40,104 bases of DNA from positions 1 to 40,104 of the forward strand of contig CANHQT010000021.1 of the NCBI GenBank assembly GCA_947463325.1, given 5' to 3'. The position numbers and the translations under genes are program-made. The notes below the pieces were generated by a model that did not search any database, was not told the DNA's origin, and saw only the letters and a list, made by a program, of their open reading frames with translations. Positions 32,113 through 40,104 of this stretch are shown here, one piece after another. Source of the stretch: Sphingomonadaceae bacterium (lineage in GTDB: Bacteria > Pseudomonadota > Alphaproteobacteria > Sphingomonadales > Sphingomonadaceae). The stretch's first letter is position 1; each line of letters opens with the position of its first letter.

Positions 32113-33288
32113 TTATCCCCGTCCCGGGAAAATCCCCATGGTCTTGGCGATGATGCCCAGCATCACCTCATCTGCCCCTCCACCGATCGAACCCAGCCGT
32201 CCGTCTCGATAGGCGCGACTGATGCGGCTTTCGTCCATGAAGCCCATTCCGCCCCAATATTGCAGGCAACTGTCCGCGACTTCTCGTTGGAGCCTTCCAG
32301 CCTTGAGCTTGGCCATGGAAGCAAGCCGCGTCACATCCTCGCCAGCGCAATGCGCTTCGACGCATTGCCATGTTAGTGCGCGCAGCGCCTCAACCTCGGT
32401 TGCCAGTTCGGCAAGTCGAAAATGGATCACCTGATTTTCGATGAGCGGTTTGCCGAACACCTTACGATCGCGGGTGTAGGCAATGGTGTCCTCAATGATG
32501 CGCTCGCACCCAACAACCGAGGAAACTGCCGCATAGAGCCGCTCCTCTTGGAACTGTAGCATCTGATAGGTGAAACCGGCGCCTTCTTCCCCGACGCGAT
32601 TGCGCACCGGTACACGCACCTCGTCAAACCAGATCTCGGCGGTATCGCTCGAATGCATGCCCATCTTCTTGAGCTTGCGGGCGATGGTGACCCCCTTTGC
32701 CCGCTTGCCATTCTCTTTGAGAGGAATGCAGATTAGTGACTTGTTACGGTGCAGGCCTGCGGATGCATCGCCGGTATTGGCCAGGCAGCACATCCAGTCC
32801 GCCTGCGTACCGTTGGTGATCCACATTTTACCACCTGAGATGACATAATCGTCACCATCACGCCGTGCGGTTGTCTTGATTGCCGCGACGTCTGAGCCGG
32901 CGTGCGGCTCCGAAACCCCGATGCAGGAAACAAGGTCGCCGGCGATTGAGGGGGCCAGAAACTCACGCCGCACCTCATCAGAGCCAAAGCGGGCGAGGGC
33001 GGGGGTTGCCATGTCCGTCTGGACACCCAGCGCCATACGCACGCCGCCGGCGTTGATATGACCGGCCGCCTCGTTGAACACCGACTGATAGCTATAGTCG
33101 AGGCCGAGCCCGCCATATTCAACCGGTTTGGAAATGCCGAGCAAGCCAAGATTTCCCAAGGCTTTGAAGACCTGACGGGCGGGGAATATCCCCTCTTCCT
33201 CCCACTGATCGACAAAGGGGTTGATATGTTCGGCGACGGCCTTCAGCGTCGTTTCGCGCAAGGATTCATGTTCGGGCGTGAGTTTCAC
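32113..33288 (-). CDS. Acyl-CoA dehydrogenase (LCAD-like active site)
   Basis: Flavoenzyme forming the alpha-beta double bond of an acyl-CoA and passing electrons to ETF; 391 residues. Domains in order: N-terminal helical (HESLRETTLKAVAEHINPFVDQWEEEGIFP), middle beta (SCIGVSEPHAGSDVAAIKTTARRDGDDYVISGGKMWITNGTQADW) and C-terminal helical (YTRDRKVFGKPLIENQVIHFRLAEL, QYWGGMGFMDESRISRAYRDGRLGSIGGGADEVM). The position of the medium-chain catalytic Glu (YEGT) is replaced by Gly (IGGGAD). A Glu in RIIEDTIAY matches the LCAD-type catalytic base, so this family branch (also citronellyl-CoA dehydrogenases) is likely. ATG overlaps the rppH stop (ATGA). It should feed the ETF-QO at 4251-5912. Confidence 0.9.
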   Translation of the reverse strand: MKLTPEHESLRETTLKAVAEHINPFVDQWEEEGIFPARQVFKALGNLGLLGISKPVEYGGLGLDYSYQSVFNEAAGHINAGGVRMALGVQTDMATPALARFGSDEVRREFLAPSIAGDLVSCIGVSEPHAGSDVAAIKTTARRDGDDYVISGGKMWITNGTQADWMCCLANTGDASAGLHRNKSLICIPLKENGKRAKGVTIARKLKKMGMHSSDTAEIWFDEVRVPVRNRVGEEGAGFTYQMLQFQEERLYAAVSSVVGCERIIEDTIAYTRDRKVFGKPLIENQVIHFRLAELATEVEALRALTWQCVEAHCAGEDVTRLASMAKLKAGRLQREVADSCLQYWGGMGFMDESRISRAYRDGRLGSIGGGADEVMLGIIAKTMGIFPGRG

Positions 33289-33767
33289 CGGCGCAGTTCC
33301 TCGATGACGGGCAGGAATTCCGCGACAATAGCGGCATAAAGATCGCGCTTGAAAGGCACGATGAGGTCGACAAGCTCCGCCGGTTCAGCCCATTTCCATG
33401 CGTTGAATTCCGGATGTTCGGTAGCGATGTTGATGTCCTCGTCGCGGCCAAGAAAGCTTAAGAGATACCAGTGTTGGCGCTGGCCACGGAACCGCCCGCC
33501 CCAGACGGTTGGGATCAGATCTTCGGGCAGGTCATAGTCATAAGGGGACGCACAACGTGCTGCATGACGGACCAAACCGGGTGCGATTCCCGTTTCTTCC
33601 TCAAGCTCGCGGAGCACGGCGACATCCGGGTCCTCGCCCTTGTCGACGCCCCCTTGGGGCATCTGCCAAGCATCAAGTCTGGAATCGATGCGCTGGCCAA
33701 CAAACACGAGACCTGCGGGATTAACCAGCATCGCCCCAACCCCGGGGCGGTATGGCAAATTGCTCAT
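33285..33767 (-). CDS. rppH: RNA pyrophosphohydrolase (Nudix)
   Basis: Removes pyrophosphate from 5'-triphosphorylated mRNA and so starts RNase E decay. 160 residues. The Nudix box is complete: GGVDKGEDPDVAVLRELEEETGI. The N-terminal YRPGVGAMLVNPAGLVFVGQRID and the trailing HWYLLSFLGRDEDINI and FNAWKWAEPAELVDLIVPFKRDLY match RppH/IalA rather than generic Nudix enzymes. Four-base overlaps at both ends link it to the esterase upstream and the acyl-CoA dehydrogenase downstream, giving a three-gene operon of unrelated functions. Confidence 0.94.
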   Translation of the reverse strand: MSNLPYRPGVGAMLVNPAGLVFVGQRIDSRLDAWQMPQGGVDKGEDPDVAVLRELEEETGIAPGLVRHAARCASPYDYDLPEDLIPTVWGGRFRGQRQHWYLLSFLGRDEDINIATEHPEFNAWKWAEPAELVDLIVPFKRDLYAAIVAEFLPVIEELRR

Positions 33768-34723
33768 CCGGCGATCTGCCGGTCGACCAGGCCCCGGAAT
33801 GCGCGCAATAGACGCTCTACATCGTCGTTGGCGGAAGGAATGCCTTTGCGCAGGCAGATGAAGCCATGGATCGTGCCCTTCATCTCCATGAACTCATGAT
33901 CGATCCCGGAACGGGCTAATGTTTGAGCGTAAAGGCGGCCCTGGTCCCGGATTGGATCGAGGCTTGCGGTAACGACGACTGCGGGTGGCATGCCGTGTTG
34001 ATCGAACAGCGCGGGGCTGGCCCGGTGGTGCGTAAGGTCAGCCGCATAGTGCATGCCGAACCATTCCATCCCGTCGCGGGTGAGCAGATACCCGTCAGCA
34101 AATTCGATGAAACTCGGATGTTCTGTACCCATGTCGGTCGCCGGATAGATGGGCAGCTGGGCGATCACAGGCACAGCTGCTGGTGTGTCGCGCAATGCCA
34201 TCGCGGTGACGATGGCAAGGTTGCCACCCGCGCTGTCGCCTCCCATGGTCAGCGCAGTGACCTTCCGGCCGAGTTCGGCAGGGCTCGTTGCAACCCAGCG
34301 TGCCGCTGCCTCGCAATCGTCGGGAGACGCCGGCCACACATGTTCGGGTGCCATGCGGTAATCGACCGCAATCACGGGCATATCGAGGATGCGTGCGGCT
34401 TCGGTACAGAATGGTTCGTGTGTGTCGAGATCGCCAATGACGAACCCGCCGCCATGGAAGAAGACAAATGCTGGGCCGGCTTCACGGGTTTCGCGAGCGT
34501 CGTAAAGCCTCAGTGCGATGTCGCCATGCGGGCCCGGACAGCTGAAATCGCGGATGACGGCAAGCGGCGTCGGATCGGCATCGGCGACGCTGCGCATAGC
34601 CACCATCATCATACGCGCGGATGCCGGATCGAGCTCATGCATCTTTGGACCCGGTTGGGCATTCAGGAATTCAAGAAACGCGCGCACATCATCACGCACG
34701 AGAGGTCCGGCTCCGCTGGTCAT
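33764..34723 (-). CDS. Alpha/beta hydrolase, hormone-sensitive-lipase family esterase
   Basis: 319-residue carboxylesterase. The oxyanion-hole motif FVFFHGGGFVIGDLDTHE, the nucleophile elbow TMGGDSAGGNLAIV, the acid in TASLDPIRDQGRLYAQTL and the His in MKGTIHGFICLRKGIP are in the order and spacing of the HSL (family IV) group. ATG 34723 is preceded by GGAGGG; the open frame to 34801 adds an Arg-rich, unlikely N-terminus. It is the first gene of the esterase-rppH-acyl-CoA dehydrogenase operon and divergent from korA. Substrate unknown; short-chain esters are typical. Confidence 0.93.
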   Translation of the reverse strand: MTSGAGPLVRDDVRAFLEFLNAQPGPKMHELDPASARMMMVAMRSVADADPTPLAVIRDFSCPGPHGDIALRLYDARETREAGPAFVFFHGGGFVIGDLDTHEPFCTEAARILDMPVIAVDYRMAPEHVWPASPDDCEAAARWVATSPAELGRKVTALTMGGDSAGGNLAIVTAMALRDTPAAVPVIAQLPIYPATDMGTEHPSFIEFADGYLLTRDGMEWFGMHYAADLTHHRASPALFDQHGMPPAVVVTASLDPIRDQGRLYAQTLARSGIDHEFMEMKGTIHGFICLRKGIPSANDDVERLLRAFRGLVDRQIAG

Positions 34724-34751
34724 TCTTCCCTCCTGCCTTCTTCCGCTTCTG

Positions 34752-34768
34752 CTGCGCGAATCGCGCAG
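34752..34768. promoter_or_regulatory. Palindrome in the divergent esterase/korA gap
   Basis: CTGCGCG (34752-34758) and CGCGCAG (34762-34768) flank AAT, a perfect 7-bp inverted repeat in the 132-base gap between divergent starts. Its central position suits an operator shared by both genes. A T6 run (34782-34787) follows on the plus strand but no gene ends there. Confidence 0.3.
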
Positions 34769-34855
34769 TCGTGCGGGGCTGTTTTTTGCGTGGCAGAACA
34801 AAATCTATTTGGCTCCCTTGCGCAAGCGCGGGTAGGAGACCCCGGACAAGGAAAC

Positions 34856-36745
34856 ATGGGTCAGGATCCCGCAATCATGGCTACGGCCGTTACCGAAATC
34901 TCCACACCGGAATCACTCGCCAATCCCCCATCGCAGTCGGTGGTCGTTCGCTTTGCCGGGGACTCGGGCGATGGCATGCAGCTAACCGGCGGGCAGTTTA
35001 CCCTGTCCACTGCGCTTGCCGGCAATGATCTGGCCACTTTTCCCGATTTTCCGGCAGAAATCCGTGCGCCGCAAGGGACGTTGTTCGGAGTATCCGCGTT
35101 CCAGATCAATTTTGGTTCGGACGAGATTGATACCGCAGGCGACGCGCCTGACGTGCTGGTCGCAATGAATCCTGCTGCGCTGAAGACCAATGTGTCGGCG
35201 CTGAAGCTAGGTGGCCTCATCATCGCTGATGTCGGTGAATTCAACGAGCGCAATCTGGCTAAAGCGAAATATGATGCCAATCCGCTTGAAGACGGCAGCC
35301 TCGCTAAATGGCAACTTGTGCCTATCAATATCTCCCAGCTGACGCTCGAAGCCGTGAAGCCTTTTGGTCTCGGCAACAAGGAAGCACTGCGCTGCAAGAA
35401 CATGTGGACGCTCGGCCTCGCGCTGTGGATGTTTGATCGTGATCGCAAGCCCTTGGTCGATTGGCTGAATGCCAAGTTTGCCAAAAAGCCGGAACTGGCT
35501 GAGGCCAATATCGCGGCGCTGAATGCCGGCCATGCCTATGGTGAAACGGTCGAGATCGGCGGGCAGTTGCGCCAGAGCCACGTTGCGCCCGCGCCGGTCT
35601 CGCCGGGGCTTTACCGTACCATGACAGGTGCTGAGGCCGTTGCTTACGGTCTCGTTGCAGGCGCACAGCTAGCCGGGCTCAAGATGTTCTTTGGCGGCTA
35701 TCCGATCACTCCCGCTTCCTCGATCTTGCACTATCTGTCGGGCCTCAAGGAATATGGGGTCACCACGTTTCAGGCCGAGGACGAGATTGCCGCGATCGCG
35801 GCGGCGATCGGTGCATCCTATGCCGGTAGCCTGGGGGTCACATCCTCTTCCGGTCCCGGCATCGCATTGAAGACGGAGGCGATCGGGCTAGCGATCATGA
35901 CCGAACTGCCGCTGGTCATCATCAATTCGCAGCGCGGCGGCCCTTCGACTGGCCTTCCGACCAAGACCGAGCAGTCGGACCTTTATCAGGCGGTCTATGG
36001 CCGTAACGGCGATGCGCCCCTGCCGGTGATTGCGGCCCGTTCGCCCGGTGATGCGTTCGAATGCGCCATCGAGGCTTGCCGCATCGCGACCCAGTATATG
36101 ACCCCGGTCATGCTGCTGACGGACGGTTATATCGCGAATGCTGCGGAGCCTTGGAAAGTGCCGGATATCGTGGATTATGATCCGTTCCCGGTATCGTTCC
36201 TCGAGGAGGTGCCGGAGGGCGGCTTCCGTCCCTATGCCCGTGACAATCATCTTGCACGACCCTGGGTGAAACCGGGGACACCGGGATTGATGCACCGCAT
36301 TGGCGGGATCGAGAAGGCTCAAGGCACCGGCAACATCGATTATTCGCCCGCCAACCATCAGGCGATGACCGATACGCGCAGCAACAAGGTGTTGGGCGTC
36401 AATGTTCCCGATCAGGAAGTGCAGCTTGGCGAAGCCGGCGATACTCTGGCCGTCGTTGGCTGGGGTTCAACCTTCGGCCCCATCCATCAGGCGGTTCGCC
36501 GGGCCCGTGCCCGCGGCCTGAAGGTTGCGCATGTCCATGTCCGCCACATCTGGCCGACCCCCGCCAACCTCGGAGAGCTGCTCCACAGTTTCGGGAAGGT
36601 CATCGTTCCCGAAATGAACACGGGCCAGTTCAAGACGCTGTTGCGTGACCAGTTCCTGGTAGACGCCCGCCCGCTCAACAAAGTGTCGGGCCAGCCATTC
36701 ACCATCGCTGAAATTGAAGCCGCGATTGCGGAGCATCTCGCATGA
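34856..36745 (+). CDS. korA: 2-oxoacid:ferredoxin oxidoreductase, alpha subunit (fused gamma-alpha), probable KorA
   Basis: 629 residues. The N-terminal gamma-type domain starts at VVVRFAGDSGDGMQLTGGQFTLSTALAG and includes VAMNPAALKTNVSALKLGG. The alpha domain follows with FFGGYPITPASSILHYLSGL, FQAEDEIAAIAAAIGASYAG, TSSSGPGIALKTEAIGLAIMTELPLVIINSQRGGPSTGLPTKTEQSDL and a C-terminal transketolase-like domain (VVGWGSTFGPIHQAV...VIVPEMNTGQF). This fused form is typical of KorA in aerobic bacteria and probably acts on 2-oxoglutarate. Start ATG 34856 has AAGGA four bases upstream. It overlaps korB by 4 bases (ATGA). Pyruvate or another 2-oxoacid is an alternative substrate. Confidence 0.93.
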   Translation: MGQDPAIMATAVTEISTPESLANPPSQSVVVRFAGDSGDGMQLTGGQFTLSTALAGNDLATFPDFPAEIRAPQGTLFGVSAFQINFGSDEIDTAGDAPDVLVAMNPAALKTNVSALKLGGLIIADVGEFNERNLAKAKYDANPLEDGSLAKWQLVPINISQLTLEAVKPFGLGNKEALRCKNMWTLGLALWMFDRDRKPLVDWLNAKFAKKPELAEANIAALNAGHAYGETVEIGGQLRQSHVAPAPVSPGLYRTMTGAEAVAYGLVAGAQLAGLKMFFGGYPITPASSILHYLSGLKEYGVTTFQAEDEIAAIAAAIGASYAGSLGVTSSSGPGIALKTEAIGLAIMTELPLVIINSQRGGPSTGLPTKTEQSDLYQAVYGRNGDAPLPVIAARSPGDAFECAIEACRIATQYMTPVMLLTDGYIANAAEPWKVPDIVDYDPFPVSFLEEVPEGGFRPYARDNHLARPWVKPGTPGLMHRIGGIEKAQGTGNIDYSPANHQAMTDTRSNKVLGVNVPDQEVQLGEAGDTLAVVGWGSTFGPIHQAVRRARARGLKVAHVHVRHIWPTPANLGELLHSFGKVIVPEMNTGQFKTLLRDQFLVDARPLNKVSGQPFTIAEIEAAIAEHLA

Positions 36746-37788
36746 ACCAGATTACCCCCATCGCCCGCGCAACCACGCCCAAGGATTGGGAAACCGACCA
36801 GGAAGTGCGTTGGTGCCCCGGCTGCGGCGACTATGCGATATTGAAAGCGGTGCAGCGCACCATGCCTGAGATTGGCGCGACGCCCGAGAATACCGTGTTC
36901 GTCTCCGGTATCGGCTGCTCCAGCCGCTTTCCCTATTATATGGAAACCTACGGGTTCCATACGATTCACGGGCGCGCCCCGGCAGTCGCGACTGGCGTGA
37001 AGCTCGCCAATCCCGATCTCGACGTCTGGATCATCACCGGTGACGGTGACGCCTTGTCGATTGGTGGCAACCACACATTCCACCTGATCCGCCGCAATCT
37101 CGATTGCCAGGTGCTGCTGTTCAACAACGAGATTTACGGCCTGACGAAGGGGCAGTATTCGCCGACTTCTGCCGTCGGTACGCGCAGCCCCTCAACACCC
37201 TATGGGTCGGTCGACCGTCCGGCGCAGGCCTGCGCCTTCGCGCTGGGCGCCGGTGCGCGGTTCGTTGCTCGGGCCTATGATGTCTCGAAGGATCTATCGT
37301 CGGTTTTGAAGGCCGCGCATGGGCATCGAGGAACGTCTTTTGTTGAGATTTTTCAAAATTGTATTGTCTATAATGCGGATGTGTTCGCAGGTTTCACTGA
37401 GAAGGCCAACGCTCACCACCAGCTCTGGCTTAACAACGGCGAGCCCATGCTGTTCGGCAGTGATAAGTCAGGCGGGGTAAAGGGCATTGCGCTCGACCGC
37501 GACCGTCTTGAACTGAAGGTTGTGGATGTCGTCGGCGGCGACTGGCAGGCTGCTGGCGTGCTTGTGCATGACGTCACCAACCGCTCCATCGCGCACATGC
37601 TGGTTGAAATGCCGTTCGGCCCGTTCCCGATGGCGCTTGGCGTTCTGTATGAGGATCCGAGCCCGACGTTCGAGGCCGCAGTGATGGCTCAAAATGCCTC
37701 CGCCAGCGAGGGTAAGACGCCCGATCTGGGTAAGCTGCTAAAGAAAGGCCAGACTTGGCAGGTGGAAAAGGACGGGCCGTCGCTTTGA
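36742..37788 (+). CDS. korB: 2-oxoacid:ferredoxin oxidoreductase, beta subunit, probable KorB
   Basis: Thiamine-diphosphate-binding subunit, 348 residues. RWCPGCGDYAILKAV and VSGIGCSSRFPYYM give Cys ligands of the [4Fe-4S] cluster, with a further Cys in FQNCIVYNAD. The TPP-Mg motif is GDGDALSIGGNHTFHLIRRN...NNEIYGLTKGQYSPTS. No separate ferredoxin-like delta subunit is encoded next to it, as in the two-subunit KorAB type. Together with KorA it would convert 2-oxoglutarate and CoA to succinyl-CoA with reduction of a ferredoxin, either as a bypass of the NAD-linked complex or in reverse. Confidence 0.94.
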   Translation: MNQITPIARATTPKDWETDQEVRWCPGCGDYAILKAVQRTMPEIGATPENTVFVSGIGCSSRFPYYMETYGFHTIHGRAPAVATGVKLANPDLDVWIITGDGDALSIGGNHTFHLIRRNLDCQVLLFNNEIYGLTKGQYSPTSAVGTRSPSTPYGSVDRPAQACAFALGAGARFVARAYDVSKDLSSVLKAAHGHRGTSFVEIFQNCIVYNADVFAGFTEKANAHHQLWLNNGEPMLFGSDKSGGVKGIALDRDRLELKVVDVVGGDWQAAGVLVHDVTNRSIAHMLVEMPFGPFPMALGVLYEDPSPTFEAAVMAQNASASEGKTPDLGKLLKKGQTWQVEKDGPSL

Positions 37789-37818
37789 CATTCTGACCTG
37801 CCCGAAGGGCCAGCGGGA

Positions 37819-38772
37819 ATGGACAATCTCACGCACAGCCTGATCGGGGCTGCGATCGGTCAGACGGGCCTCAAACGCTTGTCCGGACTGGGCATGCCGA
37901 CGCTGGTCATTGCGGCCAACATTCCCGATATCGATACCGCCTGCTTCTTCTGGCTGGAAGGACAGGAGCATCTCGGTTTCCGCCGCGGCATCACCCATGG
38001 TCCTATCGCCATGCTTTTGCTGCCGCTGTTGCTGACCGCGATTATGATCGTGTTTGATCGTTGGCAGGAGCGGCGGGGCATGCGGCCTTCCTCGCGCCTG
38101 CCGGTTCGCCCGGTTCAGCTTTATCTACTCGCGTTTATCGGTTGCCTGAGCCACCCGGCGTTCGACTGGCTCAACAATTACGGCATCCGCCTGCTCGAGC
38201 CATTCTCGCATCGCTGGTTTTACGGGGACAGCATCTTCATCATCGATGTCTGGATGTGGTCGCTACTGATCGGCGGTTACATCTGGACCCGCATCGGCGA
38301 GAGTCGCGGCCGCAACTGGACTCGTCGCGGACAGATCATCCTGACTGCTCTCGCGCTTTATGTATTCGCCAATGGTGCGGCTACTGGGGTCGCTGAAGCA
38401 CGTACAGCCGCATGGGTGAAGGCCAATTACGGTATTGCCCCTGAGCTGGTTGTAGCCAGCCCCGCACCGCTCGCTTTCTGGCAGCGCGAGATGCTTTGGC
38501 GAGGTGAAGGCCAATATGGCAGTCGCATCGTCAACCTGTCTGGCGGTATCTTGCCTGACCTGTTCGAGCCGTCGATTAACGCGCCCCAGCCCAACGGCTT
38601 GAACGATCCGCGCATCGCAGAGGCAGCACATCGGAGCAGCGAGGTCCGTGCCTTCCTGTTCTGGGCAAGAATGCCGATTCTGGTACGCGAGCCGGACGGG
38701 CGACTGGTGCTCCGTGACCAGCGCTTTGCCAATCCTCAGGCCGGCGATCGCTTCCTAGTTGTGGTGGAGTGA
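37819..38772 (+). CDS. YdjM-like membrane-bound metal-dependent hydrolase (DUF457 type)
   Basis: 317 residues. The N-terminal part has the family signature MDNLTHSLIGAAIGQTGL, ANIPDIDTACFFW, and RRGITHGPIAMLLLPLLL: conserved His and Asp residues at membrane edges that probably bind metal. Further membrane helices are around YLLAFIGCLSHPAFDWLNNYGI, SIFIIDVWMWSLLIGGYIW and IILTALALYVFANGA. The C-terminal ~120 residues form a periplasmic or cytoplasmic soluble domain (FLFWARMPILVREPDG). The function of the family is unproven; E. coli YdjM is SOS-regulated, but no LexA box was recognised here. 30 bases after korB. Confidence 0.85.
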   Translation: MDNLTHSLIGAAIGQTGLKRLSGLGMPTLVIAANIPDIDTACFFWLEGQEHLGFRRGITHGPIAMLLLPLLLTAIMIVFDRWQERRGMRPSSRLPVRPVQLYLLAFIGCLSHPAFDWLNNYGIRLLEPFSHRWFYGDSIFIIDVWMWSLLIGGYIWTRIGESRGRNWTRRGQIILTALALYVFANGAATGVAEARTAAWVKANYGIAPELVVASPAPLAFWQREMLWRGEGQYGSRIVNLSGGILPDLFEPSINAPQPNGLNDPRIAEAAHRSSEVRAFLFWARMPILVREPDGRLVLRDQRFANPQAGDRFLVVVE

Positions 38773-38821
38773 GGCGAAAGTCCGTATCGCTGGCCGGTGA
38801 CATGACCGATAGCGCGGGGGC

Positions 38822-40104
38822 ATGAGTGCACCCGTCCTCCTCTGGTTGCGTCGCGATCTCCGGTTAGCAGATCAGGCCGCTCTGGTCGCCGCCTGTGCCA
38901 AAGGCCCAGTCATTCCCGTTTATGTTCTGGATGATGAGACACCCAAGCATCGCCGGATGGGCGGGGCGAGCCGTTGGTGGCTGCATCACAGCCTCGCCAG
39001 CTTATCGCTGGAATTGGAGGCAGCGGGATCCCGCCTGATCCTCCGCCGGGGGCGAGCATCTGACGTCATGGCGTCACTCGCTGCGGAGACGGGAGCAGCC
39101 GCCGTTCATGCCATCCGCCATTACGAGCCATGGTGGACCAACGCGGAACGGGCGCTGGCAAAGGCGCTGCCCCAAGGTGTCGATTTAACGCTGCATGACG
39201 GCAATTTTCTTCTCCCGCCCGGCACTGCGCGCACTGGCAGCGGTGGCATGTTCAAAATCTACACGCCATTCTGGAGGTCACTTTCTGCGCACATGCCGCC
39301 GCCGGCCCCCTTGCCGGCTCCATCGGTCATTCCGGCGCCCATGCAATGGCCGGACAGCGAGGCCCTTTCAGACTGGGCATTGCTGCCGACGAAGCCCGAC
39401 TGGGCAATAGGCTTTGCAGATTGGCAGCCGGGGAGTGCGGGCGCGAAGCGGTGTGTCGAGAACTTCCGGTCCGCTGCCTCGCGATACGATAACCGGCGAA
39501 ATCTTCCCTCCGTTGAGGGGACTTCCCGTCTTTCTGCGCACCTCCATTTCGGCGAGGTGTCGCCCGCGAGCCTTTGGCAGGCATTTGCCAAAGCGGGTGG
39601 TGAAGTGGAAACCTATCTCAAGGAACTTGTCTGGCGTGACTATGCCCAGAATCTGATTGTGATGTTGCCCGATCTTGGCCGCGCCAATGGCAAGGCCCAG
39701 TTTGATGAGTTTCCCTGGCGGGACCCCAATGAGCCAGCGGTTGCTGCAGACATTGCCGCATGGCAACAAGGTCGCACCGGTTACCCCATCGTTGATGCGG
39801 GGATGCGTCAGCTTTGGGCAACAGGTTGGATGCACAATCGGGTGCGGATGATCGCTGCGTCCTTCTTGATCAAGCACCTGCTTGTCGACTGGCGGATTGG
39901 CGAGCAGTGGTTCTGGGATACGCTGGTTGACGCGGACTATGCCAGCAACGCTGCCAATTGGCAGTGGGTTGCGGGGTCCGGGGTGGATGCGAACATGTTT
40001 GTGCGGATCATGGCGCCATTATCCCAGTCGGAGAAGTTCGATGCTGGCGATTACATTCGCCGCTGGGTCCCGGAACTGGTTGATGTCCCGGACCCCTGGG
40101 TGCA
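38822..40104 (+). CDS. phrB: Deoxyribodipyrimidine photolyase (partial, 3' end outside window)
   Basis: Light-dependent enzyme repairing UV-induced pyrimidine dimers. 427 residues are visible. The N-terminal antenna domain starts LLWLRRDLRLADQAALVAAC; the FAD domain has SRLSAHLHFGEVSPASLW, LKELVWRDYAQNLI, TGYPIVDAGMRQLWATGWMHNRVRMIAASFLIKHLLVDWRIGEQWF, DADYASNAANWQWVAGSGVDA and MAPLSQSEKFD. The Trp chain (W in ELVWRDY, GWMHN and NWQW) expected for FAD photoreduction is intact. It is class I CPD-like. Only the last ~30 residues are missing. Confidence 0.95.
   Translation, partial: MSAPVLLWLRRDLRLADQAALVAACAKGPVIPVYVLDDETPKHRRMGGASRWWLHHSLASLSLELEAAGSRLILRRGRASDVMASLAAETGAAAVHAIRHYEPWWTNAERALAKALPQGVDLTLHDGNFLLPPGTARTGSGGMFKIYTPFWRSLSAHMPPPAPLPAPSVIPAPMQWPDSEALSDWALLPTKPDWAIGFADWQPGSAGAKRCVENFRSAASRYDNRRNLPSVEGTSRLSAHLHFGEVSPASLWQAFAKAGGEVETYLKELVWRDYAQNLIVMLPDLGRANGKAQFDEFPWRDPNEPAVAADIAAWQQGRTGYPIVDAGMRQLWATGWMHNRVRMIAASFLIKHLLVDWRIGEQWFWDTLVDADYASNAANWQWVAGSGVDANMFVRIMAPLSQSEKFDAGDYIRRWVPELVDVPDPWV

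Noticed and set aside
34761-34787. Hairpin followed by T6 read as a Rho-independent terminator on the plus strand
   Set aside because: No plus-strand gene ends there, and the T-run is 13 bases after the stem rather than adjacent to it.
33923-34855. Long in-frame extension upstream of korA
   Set aside because: It is antisense to the esterase gene; korA has a good ribosome site at 34856 and the conserved domain begins shortly afterwards.
1-40104. Search for defence systems, phage, insertion sequences, CRISPR arrays or integrated islands
   Set aside because: All genes are recognisable housekeeping or metabolic functions of similar composition; no direct-repeat arrays, transposases, integrases or tRNA-adjacent attachment repeats were seen around the tRNA-Lys.

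Overview
The window looks like ordinary core chromosome of an aerobic alphaproteobacterium, most likely a sphingomonad (order Sphingomonadales). It is GC-rich with dense short-spaced genes. It carries a C4-pathway 5-aminolevulinate synthase, an O2-tolerant-type KorAB pair, an ETF:ubiquinone oxidoreductase overlapping ispE, and the carboxyspermidine polyamine route. This placement rests on gene content and protein style, not on a search. I see no phage, insertion sequence, CRISPR array, integrase, rRNA or replication origin. No gene-free stretch exceeds about 135 bases.

Layout. 1-4134 (minus strand): a UvrD/PcrA helicase cut by the left edge, a soluble lytic transglycosylase, and a family-4-like uracil-DNA glycosylase that lacks most family signature residues. 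4251-13370 (plus): ETF-QO, ispE, an N-formylglutamate amidohydrolase-like protein, an AI-2E family permease, ilvD, a small lipoprotein, the bifunctional NAD(P)HX repair enzyme Nnr and an iron-sulfur RNA methyltransferase. Several of these are joined by 1-8 base stop/start overlaps. 13367-18661 (minus): two tandem MAPEG membrane proteins, then a polyamine block of carboxy(nor)spermidine dehydrogenase, carboxy(nor)spermidine decarboxylase, a secreted YbjN-like protein and an ornithine decarboxylase. 18722-20296 (plus): a threonine/serine dehydratase and a DUF3429 membrane protein. 20303-22451 (minus): hemA and murI. 22553-30779 (plus): plsY, dprA, a secreted von Willebrand A protein with a long polyproline tract, topA, and a lipoprotein quinohaemoprotein alcohol dehydrogenase. 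30782-34723 (mostly minus): tRNA-Lys(TTT), folK, a divergent family-5 UDG on the plus strand, an acyl-CoA dehydrogenase, rppH and an HSL-type esterase. 34856-40104 (plus): korA, korB, a YdjM-like membrane protein and a photolyase cut by the right edge.

The most unusual signal is regulatory. Upstream of the ornithine decarboxylase gene, a run of ten G (minus strand) fills most of the spacer between a TTTACA -35-like and a TATATG -10-like hexamer. This is the architecture of slipped-strand, phase-variable promoters. Just downstream, a possible 20-codon leader ORF ends one base before the apparent TTG start of the decarboxylase. Secondary points are the degenerate UDG, the polyproline VWA protein with repeated AGTTCAC motifs upstream of it, and several palindromes in short intergenic gaps.

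Many long open frames antisense to real genes were judged to be GC-rich shadows and left out.
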